From the NCBI GenBank assembly GCA_009773995.1, contig VSMY01000001.1:1-29880 (forward strand): a stretch of DNA of 29,880 nucleotides. Direction: 5' to 3'. The position numbers and the translations under genes were made by a program. Of the stretch, positions 22,410 to 28,739 are shown piece by piece. Every line of letters begins with the position of its first letter. Position 1 is the first letter of the stretch. This DNA is from Oscillibacter sp. (GTDB taxonomy: Bacteria; Bacillota; Clostridia; Oscillospirales; Oscillospiraceae). The notes below the pieces were generated by a model. The model searched no databases. It was not told the DNA's origin and saw only the letters and a list, made by a program, of their open reading frames with translations.

Positions 22410-23321
22410 TCAGGCCCTCGGGTGGGCTTTCTGATAAATGTCCTTCAAATTCCCCTTTACTACGTGCGTGTAAACTTGCGTAGAAGAGATATCCGCATGC
22501 CCCAGCATCTCCTGGATGGACCGCAGGTCCGCACCGTTTTCCAACAGATGGACCGCGAAGGAATGCCGTAAAGTATGAGGCGTGATCTCCTTCTCAATGC
22601 CCGCCTTTTCTTGGTAATGCTTGATGATCTTCCAAAAGCCTTGGCGGCTCATCCTCTCCCCGTTCATGTTGACAAAGAGGGCGGTCTCCCCCTCATCGGA
22701 GATCAGCTGGGGCCGAATCTTCCAAACGTAGTCCTGAAGGGCCTTTACCGCTGTGCGGTATAAGGGGATAATCCGTTCCTTGCCCTTGCTGGAACAGTGA
22801 ATAAAACCGGCCGCCAGGTTCAGGTCTTCCAGGTCCAGGGTAATCAGCTCACTGACCCGGATGCCTGTGGCATACAGCAGCTCCAGCATGGCGTGGTCCC
22901 GAAATCCCTTGGCGTCCACGCACTGGGGCTGCTCCAGAAACAAGTCTACTTCCTTGGAGGTCAATATCTTTGGATACTTCCGCTCCGCCTTGGCGGCGGC
23001 GACGCCCTTGGCGGGATTCGCCTTCACCTTGCCGCTAAATATCTGAAAATTGTAGAAGGATTTGACGGAGGCCAAAAATCGGGTCACGGAAGCGGCGGAT
23101 TTTCCCCGGCTCAACATCCAGTCCATATAGGACTGGACCGTCTCGGCGGTAACCTCCAGCAGCTCCGGTCCCCGGGCCTGCAAATAATCGGCAAACTGGG
23201 ATACGTCCCGCAGATAGGAAGACACCGTATTCTGGGAGGCGTGTTTCTCCCGTACCAGATATTCCCCATAACGCGTGATCTCGTCCGTAGCAATCCCTTC
23301 TCTCTTTACCAGTCTCACCAA
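22410..23321 (-). CDS. xerD: tyrosine recombinase XerD-type
   Basis: A 303-residue tyrosine recombinase of the Xer group, expected to resolve chromosome dimers at dif. The N-terminal SAM-like core-binding domain spans about 14-100 (YGEYLVREKHASQNTVSSYL). Catalytic residues are R155 in ATGIRVSE, a Lys in SSKGKER (179/181), H249 and R252 in TPHTLRHSF, H275 in MLGHADI and the nucleophile Y284 in TQVYTHV. The start is uncertain: TTG at 23321 or GTG at 23318, with only AGGAAA about 14 bases away. It follows spoIIM by 20 bases. XerD rather than XerC is judged from this spoIIM-xerD setting. Confidence 0.93.
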   Translation of the reverse strand: MVRLVKREGIATDEITRYGEYLVREKHASQNTVSSYLRDVSQFADYLQARGPELLEVTAETVQSYMDWMLSRGKSAASVTRFLASVKSFYNFQIFSGKVKANPAKGVAAAKAERKYPKILTSKEVDLFLEQPQCVDAKGFRDHAMLELLYATGIRVSELITLDLEDLNLAAGFIHCSSKGKERIIPLYRTAVKALQDYVWKIRPQLISDEGETALFVNMNGERMSRQGFWKIIKHYQEKAGIEKEITPHTLRHSFAVHLLENGADLRSIQEMLGHADISSTQVYTHVVKGNLKDIYQKAHPRA

Positions 23322-23340
23322 GCAGGAACCGTGTTTCCTA

Positions 23341-23967
23341 TCAAATCAGCATCCGCTCTAAAAGCTGCCGCAAAAACCAGGGAGTCAGCATCAGATCGGC
23401 GCAGACCCCTGCCAGCAGCACCCCCGCGACGACCGCCAGGCGGCCCCACCACTCCCGGCCGTACAGCGCAGGAGCCGCTCTCCGCCCGCCCCCCAGGGAG
23501 AGACAGGCCAAGGCCGCCGAACGCTCCAGCGCCGGAACGGCCAGGAGAAAATAGCAGGGCAACGTCACCACGCACCGGAGGCCAAACACCGCCAGCGCCA
23601 GCAGCACCCCGTCCGGGCCAAAAGACGCCGTGAAACAGCAGACGGAAAAGGACAGAAAACAGCCGAAAATTCCGGTCATTAGCGGAAGCGCCAGCACGCC
23701 GATGGACGCAAATCCCAGCAAAAACGCCGCCAGCGGATAACGAAAATACAAAACCGCCGCCGATAGCGCCGCCCGGGGAGTCGGGTCCTCCTCCCCCACC
23801 TTCAGGAAATCCTTCAGGTAACGGGTCAGTTCATCGCCCGTGGTATCCGGAACCCGACTGGAAAAAACCTGTCCCAAAATAATGCCGGCGAAAAAAAACA
23901 GCGCCAGAACGAATAGGCGGGACAACTGCCGCCTCCACTCCGCCGTCTCCCGCCTCTTCCACTTCAA
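23341..23967 (-). CDS. spoIIM: stage II sporulation protein M
   Basis: A 208-residue membrane protein of the SpoIIM family. In B. subtilis it works with SpoIID and SpoIIP in septal thinning and engulfment. The basic N-terminus (MKWKRRETAEWRRQL) leads into a first span (17-34), an outer loop, and four further hydrophobic spans in the remainder (about 70-90, 92-112, 120-145, 175-195). The start is TTG (23965-23967), with GAGG a few bases upstream; no ATG fits. A possible sigma-E type promoter lies at 23986-24012. It is followed by xerD on the same strand. Confidence 0.92.
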   Translation of the reverse strand: MKWKRRETAEWRRQLSRLFVLALFFFAGIILGQVFSSRVPDTTGDELTRYLKDFLKVGEEDPTPRAALSAAVLYFRYPLAAFLLGFASIGVLALPLMTGIFGCFLSFSVCCFTASFGPDGVLLALAVFGLRCVVTLPCYFLLAVPALERSAALACLSLGGGRRAAPALYGREWWGRLAVVAGVLLAGVCADLMLTPWFLRQLLERMLI

Positions 23968-23985
23968 AGCGCCTCACCTCATCTC

Positions 23986-24012
23986 ATCCTATGAGGAGGG
24001 AAAGCGGCTTAT
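23986..24012 (-). promoter_or_regulatory. candidate sigma-E type promoter of spoIIM
   Basis: On the - strand GTATAAG (ATA at 24010-24012) and CATAGGAT (23986-23993) are 16 bases apart, close to the sigma-E pattern ATA...CATAnnnT. spoIIM is a sigma-E gene in B. subtilis. The match is partial. Confidence 0.35.
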
Positions 24013-24050
24013 ACGCATTTTTAGAAAAGCCGGATAATTTGCAGCCAGAT

Positions 24051-24091
24051 AAGAAAACACCCTCCTGCCGGTGACGGCAAGGGAGAAGGTG
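24051..24091 (-). terminator. leftward terminator upstream of spoIIM
   Basis: On the - strand an interrupted stem (CACC, CTCC and TGCCG helices with two small bulges, arms 24058-24070 and 24075-24091) is followed by TTTTCTT. It would end the yajC/TIGR04086 transcript. Confidence 0.65.
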
Positions 24092-24200
24092 TGCAACCGC
24101 ATAAGATTTATTCGCATTAATAATATAGCTCCAAAAAGCATGTTTTTGGGATTTATGACAAAATATTATGTAAACCGCATTATGTAAATCATTCAAACAA

Positions 24201-24326
24201 GCTGGCGCCGCCCACCTGGCGGACTGCGCCGCCGTCCATATTTAGGGGGCTGCGCGCTTCGCTCATCCCATATCTGCGCCCCCTCCCCTCTCCCCTCCGG
24301 CGGCGGGCCGTCTGCGCCGCCGGAGG
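24201..24326. repeat. GC-rich intergenic block with three successive inverted repeats
   Basis: Stems are CCGCC/GGCGG (24208-24222), AGGGGGC/GCCCCCT (24244-24250 with 24278-24284) and a perfect 12-bp CCTCCGGCGGCG (24294-24305 with 24315-24326). Its composition contrasts sharply with the AT-rich flank on the left. It may be a REP-like element. Only one copy is present in the window. Confidence 0.5.
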
Positions 24327-24380
24327 AATATTTTGGAAGAAAGCGGCGCTTTTGTGCAATCCAACAAGGACCCCGGTTTT

Positions 24381-24770
24381 TCATTTCCGCCGCCGCCGGT
24401 TTTTGGGCCCGGCAATCCCGGCCAGCAGTCCCCCGGCCAGACCGCAGAGCAATAGGACGCCGCCCTGACCCAGCCAGGCGATCTCCTCCCAAAAGCCCAA
24501 GCCCGCCAGGAGGAGCACGGACAGAAACATGGCTGCCGTCAGCACGCCTCCCGCCCTCCTCAAGGTCAGGCGTACCGTCAGCAGCCCCCCGGCCAGGGCG
24601 GCCAAAATGCACAGCGCCGCTACCATGGGAAAGCTTCCGCCCTCCGACAGCGTGCCCTTTACCATCAGCAGAGCCAAAAGCATTAGTCCCAGCAGGTACA
24701 CGCCCAGCGACAGCAGCCCTCCTGCCAAAAACCCCTGCCACACCGCAAGTTTTTTTCGTCCCTTCGCCAT
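24381..24770 (-). CDS. TIGR04086 family membrane protein
   Basis: A 129-residue hydrophobic protein with four membrane segments (about 10-30, 38-60, 70-90, 97-117), a basic start MAKGRKKL and a basic end KNRRRRK. The pattern fits the TIGR04086 family of spore-forming Firmicutes, which commonly sits beside yajC. Its role is unknown. The start at 24770 follows GAGGGAGG, 6 bases before ATG. An upstream ATG-less extension in the same frame has no support. It lies 103 bases after yajC and is probably on its transcript. Confidence 0.78.
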   Translation of the reverse strand: MAKGRKKLAVWQGFLAGGLLSLGVYLLGLMLLALLMVKGTLSEGGSFPMVAALCILAALAGGLLTVRLTLRRAGGVLTAAMFLSVLLLAGLGFWEEIAWLGQGGVLLLCGLAGGLLAGIAGPKNRRRRK

Positions 24771-24841
24771 AAAAAATCCTCCCTCGAAACATGCTCTCAA
24801 AAGGAGCATATTCCAGGGGAGGATGCTTTTATGCCTTGAGG

Positions 24842-24867
24842 CGGTTCAAAATTGAACCGGTTTTTTT
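24842..24867 (+). terminator. palindrome followed by T run, pointing rightward toward yajC
   Basis: CGGTTCAA (24842-24849), AA, TTGAACCG (24852-24859), then G and seven T. The T run favours the + strand, against the direction of the neighbouring genes. It may stop antisense transcription into yajC. Confidence 0.5.
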
Positions 24868-24873
24868 GAGAAT

Positions 24874-25236
24874 TCAGATCTCCGGATTCCAATCGCTCTT
24901 TTCGCCGTCGGATTCCTTCTTTTCCTCTTCCTTCTTGGCGGGCTTTTTCTCTTCCTTCTTCTCCACAGGCTGCTCTCCGCTCTGCACGCCCACGGAGCTG
25001 ACGGCCCACTTGGTCAGTTCCATACGGACCCGGTCGTCGCTGGTTTCAATGACGATGGTGTCCTTTCCGACAGAGACAATCCGGCCGATAATACCGCCGA
25101 TGGAGGTGATCACGTCGCCCTTTTTCAAGCTGTCCCGCATTTCCTGGGCTTTCTTTTTCCGCTTGTTCTCCGGGCGAATCATCAGGAAATACATGATCGC
25201 CAGCATGACGATCAACATGAGAATTGTGTAATCCAT
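24874..25236 (-). CDS. yajC: preprotein translocase accessory subunit YajC
   Basis: A 120-residue inner-membrane protein of the SecDF-YajC complex, which helps protein export. One N-terminal span (about 4-20, ILMLIVMLAIMYFLMI) is followed by the family signature RPENKRKKKAQEM, then LKKGDVITSIGGIIGRIVSV and a long Lys/Glu-rich tail (about 85-115). The tail is longer than the usual end of YajC. AAGGAAGGAAG precedes the ATG. The promoter lies at 25275-25302, so the transcript starts here and may read into TIGR04086. Confidence 0.95.
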   Translation of the reverse strand: MDYTILMLIVMLAIMYFLMIRPENKRKKKAQEMRDSLKKGDVITSIGGIIGRIVSVGKDTIVIETSDDRVRMELTKWAVSSVGVQSGEQPVEKKEEKKPAKKEEEKKESDGEKSDWNPEI

Positions 25237-25274
25237 TGCGCGCTTCCTTCCTTTTGTGTAATCAGAATGTGTTC

Positions 25275-25302
25275 ATTATACCAGATACTGAAAGTTTTGC
25301 AA
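25275..25302 (-). promoter_or_regulatory. promoter of yajC
   Basis: On the - strand TTGCAA (25297-25302), 16 bases, TATAAT (25275-25280) with an extended -10 TGG just before it. Confidence 0.75.
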
Positions 25303-25353
25303 GCCTTTTCTTTCTGTAATTCCCTTTATTTCCCAAGTATTCCGGGGCGGCGG

Positions 25354-25398
25354 TGGACAGCCGCCTGTCCCTGTGATATAATTATGTCAAATTTTGAC
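25354..25398 (+). promoter_or_regulatory. promoter of the GNAT gene with a palindrome at the transcription start
   Basis: TGGACA (25354-25359), 17 bases, TATAAT (25377-25382). The palindrome GTCAAATTTTGAC (25386-25398) covers the predicted start near 25389 and is a candidate operator. Confidence 0.7.
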
Positions 25399-25412
25399 TT
25401 GGGAGGTACGCT

Positions 25413-25931
25413 ATGACAACCTTTGCATTGAGGCCCTGGCAGCGGACGGATGCGGAGTCCGTCGCGGCGGCGGCGGATAACCCGAACATCGCGGCAAACC
25501 TGCGGAATGCCTTCCCCTCCCCCTACACCCTGGCGGACGCAGAGTGGTTTGTGGGGGACTGTATCGCCCAGGGCGAGGCCCGGCAGCTCATGCGGGCCAT
25601 TGTCATCGACGGCCGGGCCGCCGGCAGTATCAGCGTCTCCATAAAGGACGACGTATACGAAAAATCCGCTGAGCTGGGTTACTGGCTGGCTGAGGATTAT
25701 TGGGGCCGGGGCGTCATGACGGAGGCAGTACGGCAAATTTGCCGGGAAGCCTTTGACCGCTTCGATATCCTCCGCATTTTCGCGGAGCCCTTTGCGGAAA
25801 ACCTGGGCTCCCGCCGGGTACTGGAAAAGGCGGGCTTCCTCTGCGAGGGCACTATGCGGAGGGGCGTCTATAAAAACGGGCGGGTGCAGTCCTACTGCAT
25901 ATACGCCCTCCTGCGGGAGGAGCTGAAATAG
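25413..25931 (+). CDS. GNAT acetyltransferase, RimJ/RimL-like
   Basis: A 172-residue N-acetyltransferase of the RimJ/RimL-like GNAT group. The beta4-alpha3 core is ELGYWLAEDYWGRGVMTEA (88-106), where GRG contacts acetyl-CoA. ENLGSRRVLEKAGF (129-142) is the conserved beta5-alpha4 region. The C-terminal VYKNGRVQSYCIYALLREE is typical of the group. The acceptor, a protein N-terminus or small amine, is not visible. GGGAGG lies a few bases before the ATG. It stands alone, between the divergent yajC operon and the Cys-rich gene. Confidence 0.92.
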   Translation: MTTFALRPWQRTDAESVAAAADNPNIAANLRNAFPSPYTLADAEWFVGDCIAQGEARQLMRAIVIDGRAAGSISVSIKDDVYEKSAELGYWLAEDYWGRGVMTEAVRQICREAFDRFDILRIFAEPFAENLGSRRVLEKAGFLCEGTMRRGVYKNGRVQSYCIYALLREELK

Positions 25932-25943
25932 CTCCTCCTCCCT

Positions 25944-25970
25944 CACCTCCCGGACGGCGGCGCATACACT
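25944..25970 (+). promoter_or_regulatory. candidate sporulation-sigma promoter of the Cys-rich gene
   Basis: CATACACT (25963-25970) matches the sigma-E/sigma-K -10 pattern CATA-nnn-T. CACC (25944-25947), 15 bases upstream, resembles the AC-type -35 of sigma-K. Short degenerate boxes make chance possible. Confidence 0.3.
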
Positions 25971-26021
25971 GGATTGAAAGGACCTTGTTCTTTCGCCAGC
26001 TACTTATTAGGAGGTATTGCA

Positions 26022-26855
26022 ATGCCCGAGAAAGTCATGCCCGGTCCCGTGGAGGACCTCAGCGGCATCCGAGAGGCAGTTTGCATTCATACACGGAAAG
26101 TGTACGATTCTTGCCGTGACAAGGACTGCATCGAGGACCTGCGCTTCTACCCCAAGCTTCAATATGTGGACGTCATCAACCGCGCCCTGTCCGTCAAGGG
26201 CGGCAGCGCCAAGCTGCTCTATGTCTACGTGGACGTGGAGCCCGTCAGCTTCAACCGGGGCTTCTACACCGTCGACATGCGTTTCTTCTACTCCGTCACC
26301 CTCCAGGCCTATCTGAGCTGCCCCGCCCCCGTCACGGTGGAGGGCCTGTGCGTTTTCGACAAGCGGGCCATCCTCTTCGGCAGCGAGGGGAACGCCAAAA
26401 TTTTCTCCTCCGAGCTTCGCACCGGCGAGCCGGATCTCCAGCTCACCAGCCGTTCCAACCTCCCCATCGCCGTGGTCGAGGCCGTGGATCCCATCGTCCT
26501 GGACGCCCGGATCATGGATTGCTGCGGCAAGCGGGACTGCGACTGTGAGCTGTGCGAGGTGCCTTCCTTTGTCAACAGCTGCTTTGACGGAGAGCTCTCC
26601 AGCGGCGACGACAGCCGCCGCATCTACGTCACGTTGGGCCAGTTTTCCATCGTTCGGCTGGAACGGGACTCCCAGCTCCTGGTTCCCGTATACGATTACT
26701 GTATGCCCGACAAGGAGTGCTCCTGCGGCAGCGGCGCCGAAGACCCCTGCGGCATCTTCCGGAACATCTCCTTCCCGGTGGGCGAGTTCTTCCCGCCCAA
26801 CACGGTGCGGATGCCTGAAAACTACGAGGAATGCTGCTGCGCCTGCCGCAAATGA
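26022..26855 (+). CDS. conserved Cys-rich protein of unknown function, possible spore-coat protein
   Basis: A 277-residue soluble protein with 19 cysteines and no signal peptide or membrane span. Clusters are C21, C31 and C36; CC at 167-168 with C173, C175 and C178 (DCCGKRDCDCELCE); C233 and C235; and CCCAC near the end. Segments AVCIHTRKVYDSC, LYVYVDVEPVSFNRGFYTVD, VFDKRAILFGSEGNAKIFSS and ITLGQF-like YVTLGQFSIVRLERDSQL look like a folded domain. I recall similar unnamed proteins in Clostridia but no established function. The start at 26022 follows AGGAGGT by 7 bases. A possible sporulation promoter upstream and the Cys content suggest a coat or crust protein; this is inference. Confidence 0.8.
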   Translation: MPEKVMPGPVEDLSGIREAVCIHTRKVYDSCRDKDCIEDLRFYPKLQYVDVINRALSVKGGSAKLLYVYVDVEPVSFNRGFYTVDMRFFYSVTLQAYLSCPAPVTVEGLCVFDKRAILFGSEGNAKIFSSELRTGEPDLQLTSRSNLPIAVVEAVDPIVLDARIMDCCGKRDCDCELCEVPSFVNSCFDGELSSGDDSRRIYVTLGQFSIVRLERDSQLLVPVYDYCMPDKECSCGSGAEDPCGIFRNISFPVGEFFPPNTVRMPENYEECCCACRK

Positions 26856-26859
26856 GAAA

Positions 26860-26889
26860 AAGGACCGTCCCGAAAACGGGGCGGTCCTT
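26860..26889. terminator. bidirectional terminator between the Cys-rich gene and yerB
   Basis: A 13-bp stem (26860-26872 with 26877-26889, one T.G pair) and loop AAAA. The T tract is better on the - strand, serving the leftward yerB, and CGTTT follows on the + strand. Confidence 0.88.
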
Positions 26890-26892
26890 CGT

Positions 26893-27978
26893 TTATTCGT
26901 ATTCCACCGTGCTGGTCTTAGGGCTGATGATACAAACGTAGCTGTTCCCCTGTCCCAGGGCCAGAGACCGGCCGTCCTCCAGCGTGTAGGCAAAGGCGCT
27001 GTTCCGGTCCTTCCGGCTCCACCGGATGGGGACCGCCTTGCCGCCGCAGAAGAAGAGCCCCTCCCCCTCTCCGGTGGTTTGGACCCGGAGGCGTCCCACG
27101 TCGTCCAGGACGGCGGTGGAGGTCTTCAGTACCAGCACGTTGGTGGCGCCAACCTGATCCCCGGTGCTGCCGTCTACGTGCTCCTTGCCGTACTGGCCCG
27201 CCAGGTACTTCCCTGTGGCCGCGTCGTAGTCAAACGTTCCGGTCTTATAGCTGGAGAAGCGAACCTTGATATGCTCCGCCGTCTCTCCCGCCGCCGGGGT
27301 TCCGTCCTCCGTGAACGCCTGGATATAATTCCAGTCGTTCGCATGCTCCGCGGAAATTTTGCTCGTTTTCAGGTACTCCAAAATTTTCTCCCCGGAGGTA
27401 ATCAGGCTGTGTTCATACCCGTTGTTCTTCCTCCGGTCCGGATCCCGCCAGAAAATCTTTGCGTCCTCTCCGCCCCGAACGCCGTCCATATGGTCCACTT
27501 TCCAGCTCCGCAGATTGGAATAAGCCTCCTGACTGCCGCCTGCGTGGACATAGACCGCATCGTGGCCCAGGGCCAGCTCCACGAAGTAGGGCCGGGCGGA
27601 ACGAACGCTGCCCAAAATGTCCACTCCCTCTACCGTTTGGTAAAGGCACAGCATCCGGGTAATCCCTCCCTCCACCGGGACCTCGTAGATAATATCCGCC
27701 TGGGAGATGCCCAGCTGGGGCTGAGCCGCCTTCAAATTGTTCAGCATGATGGCAATGGGCCGCAGATTCTCATACTCCGGTTCCATAGGCAGCCCCGTCA
27801 GCGGATTCATTCCCGCCGGAACGTAGGGCTCGGGCTCTGGGTCCGGCTCAGGCGGCGGGAGCGGATCCGTTGTCTCCGCGGGCTCAGGTTCCGGGTCCGG
27901 ATCGGTCTTCCTGCCGCAGCCCCCCAGGGTCAAGAGCATCCACGCCGCCAGTAAGATCGCCAGCGTTCTTTTTTTCAT
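26893..27978 (-). CDS. yerB: DUF3048 (YerB-like) lipoprotein
   Basis: A 361-residue lipoprotein. The signal peptide MKKRTLAILLAAWMLLTLGG ends at lipobox LGGC with C21. A Pro/Glu-rich linker (about 25-52, PEPEPAE and PEPDPEPEP) precedes two DUF3048 domains: NPLTGLPMEPEYENLRPIAI and NNLKAAQPQLGISQADIIYE (about 58-95) open the N-terminal one, and KDRNSAFAYTLEDG opens the tail of the C-terminal one. Function is unknown; YerB of B. subtilis has the same architecture. The start is ATG at 27976-27978 with only a weak AAGG upstream. A much longer open frame upstream is not supported. It is convergent with the Cys-rich gene and divergent from DUF4364. Confidence 0.93.
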   Translation of the reverse strand: MKKRTLAILLAAWMLLTLGGCGRKTDPDPEPEPAETTDPLPPPEPDPEPEPYVPAGMNPLTGLPMEPEYENLRPIAIMLNNLKAAQPQLGISQADIIYEVPVEGGITRMLCLYQTVEGVDILGSVRSARPYFVELALGHDAVYVHAGGSQEAYSNLRSWKVDHMDGVRGGEDAKIFWRDPDRRKNNGYEHSLITSGEKILEYLKTSKISAEHANDWNYIQAFTEDGTPAAGETAEHIKVRFSSYKTGTFDYDAATGKYLAGQYGKEHVDGSTGDQVGATNVLVLKTSTAVLDDVGRLRVQTTGEGEGLFFCGGKAVPIRWSRKDRNSAFAYTLEDGRSLALGQGNSYVCIISPKTSTVEYE

Positions 27979-28012
27979 CTTGCCGCCGCCTTTCTTGTTT
28001 AGAACTGTCCCT

Positions 28013-28041
28013 ATGATACCAATGTCGGCAAGAACCGTCAA
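28013..28041 (-). promoter_or_regulatory. promoter of yerB
   Basis: On the - strand TTGACG (28036-28041), 17 bases, TATCAT (28013-28018). The leader to the ATG is about 30 bases. Confidence 0.7.
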
Positions 28042-28094
28042 GGTGCTTTCCGGTAAATTTCGACAAATTTCCGCCTCCGGTTTTTCAGGCGGAC

Positions 28095-28123
28095 TTGTCT
28101 TTTCTCCCCGGGCGGAGTATAAT
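28095..28123 (+). promoter_or_regulatory. promoter of the DUF4364 gene
   Basis: TTGTCT (28095-28100), 17 bases, TATAAT (28118-28123). The leader to the ATG is about 47 bases. Confidence 0.75.
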
Positions 28124-28176
28124 AAAAAGAAAAACTCCACGTTTTTAGAGAGAAAACCGGAGAGGAGGCCGCCGCT

Positions 28177-28701
28177 ATGCCGGGTTTCATCCAGGACAAG
28201 CTGGAAATTAAATTTCTGATTCTTTACATTGCCGCCAGAATCGAGGAGCCGGCGCCCTTTGACGCCATCTTGGACCTGACCCTCTGCGACGACGCCATTG
28301 ACTACTTCGACTTTTCCGATTGCCTGGCCGACCTGGTCCGCACCGGGCACCTGACCCTCTCCGACGCCGGCCTCTACGCTCTTACGGACAAAGGACGGAG
28401 AAACGGCGCCGCCTGCGAGTCCAGCCTCCCCTACTCCGTCCGCCGGCGCTGCGACAAAAACCTGGAGGAGTGGAACCGGAGGCTCCGCCGTCAGCGGCAG
28501 GTAAAGGCCTCCGTCGAGCAGAGGCCAAACGGAACCTATACGGTGCGCCTCCAGCTCACCGATGACAAGGGCGGCGTGATAGACCTCAAATTGATGATGG
28601 TCGACCAGGCTCAGGCCAAGGCGGTGGCCAAACGGTTTCAGGAAGCGCCGCAGAAGCTCTATGGCCGGATTATCCAAGCCTTGACGGAGGAACATGAATA
28701 G
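28177..28701 (+). CDS. DUF4364 family protein (winged-helix-like)
   Basis: A 174-residue protein of the DUF4364 family common in Clostridia. The N-terminal part (about 1-85) looks like a winged helix: KLEIKFLILYIAARIEEP, then FDFSDCLADLVRTGHLTLSD and LYALTDKGRRNG, the last like a wing and recognition region. The C-terminal part (about 105-174) has beta strands VKASVEQRPNGTYTVRLQL and DLKLMMVDQAQAKAVAKRF. DNA binding is inferred and the target is unknown. GGAGAGGAGG precedes the ATG. It is divergent from yerB and ends in a strong terminator. Confidence 0.88.
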   Translation: MPGFIQDKLEIKFLILYIAARIEEPAPFDAILDLTLCDDAIDYFDFSDCLADLVRTGHLTLSDAGLYALTDKGRRNGAACESSLPYSVRRRCDKNLEEWNRRLRRQRQVKASVEQRPNGTYTVRLQLTDDKGGVIDLKLMMVDQAQAKAVAKRFQEAPQKLYGRIIQALTEEHE

Positions 28702-28705
28702 ACGA

Positions 28706-28739
28706 CGCGGGTACGGAATTTTCCGTACCCGCGCGTTTT
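28706..28739 (+). terminator. terminator of DUF4364, overlapping the dnaE stop
   Basis: A perfect 13-bp stem CGCGGGTACGGAA (28706-28718) with 28721-28733, then CGTTTT. The leftward dnaE stop codon lies at 28738-28740, at the edge of the T tract. Confidence 0.9.

Larger units (their letters stand above)
23968..24380. other. 412-base gap between spoIIM and the TIGR04086 gene
   Basis: No convincing gene lies here. From low to high coordinate it holds the spoIIM leader and candidate promoter, a leftward terminator (24051-24091), and an AT-rich stretch with the direct repeat ATTATGTAAA (24165-24174 and 24179-24188). It ends with a GC-rich block of palindromes (24201-24326). Confidence 0.7.

Noticed and set aside
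23984..24196. 70-residue leftward frame upstream of spoIIM
   Set aside because: It has no good ribosome site and runs through the terminator at 24051-24091.
24193..24792. 199-residue leftward frame over the TIGR04086 gene and the GC-rich block
   Set aside because: Its Gly/Arg-rich translation is out of frame with the membrane protein and lacks a ribosome site.
26545..27954. 469-residue rightward frame crossing the end of the Cys-rich gene and yerB
   Set aside because: It overlaps the real genes out of frame and reads through the terminator stem.
27979..28695. N-terminal extension of the yerB frame (total 600 residues)
   Set aside because: It would cross the yerB promoter and DUF4364, and the lipoprotein signal peptide at 27978 is a clear true start.
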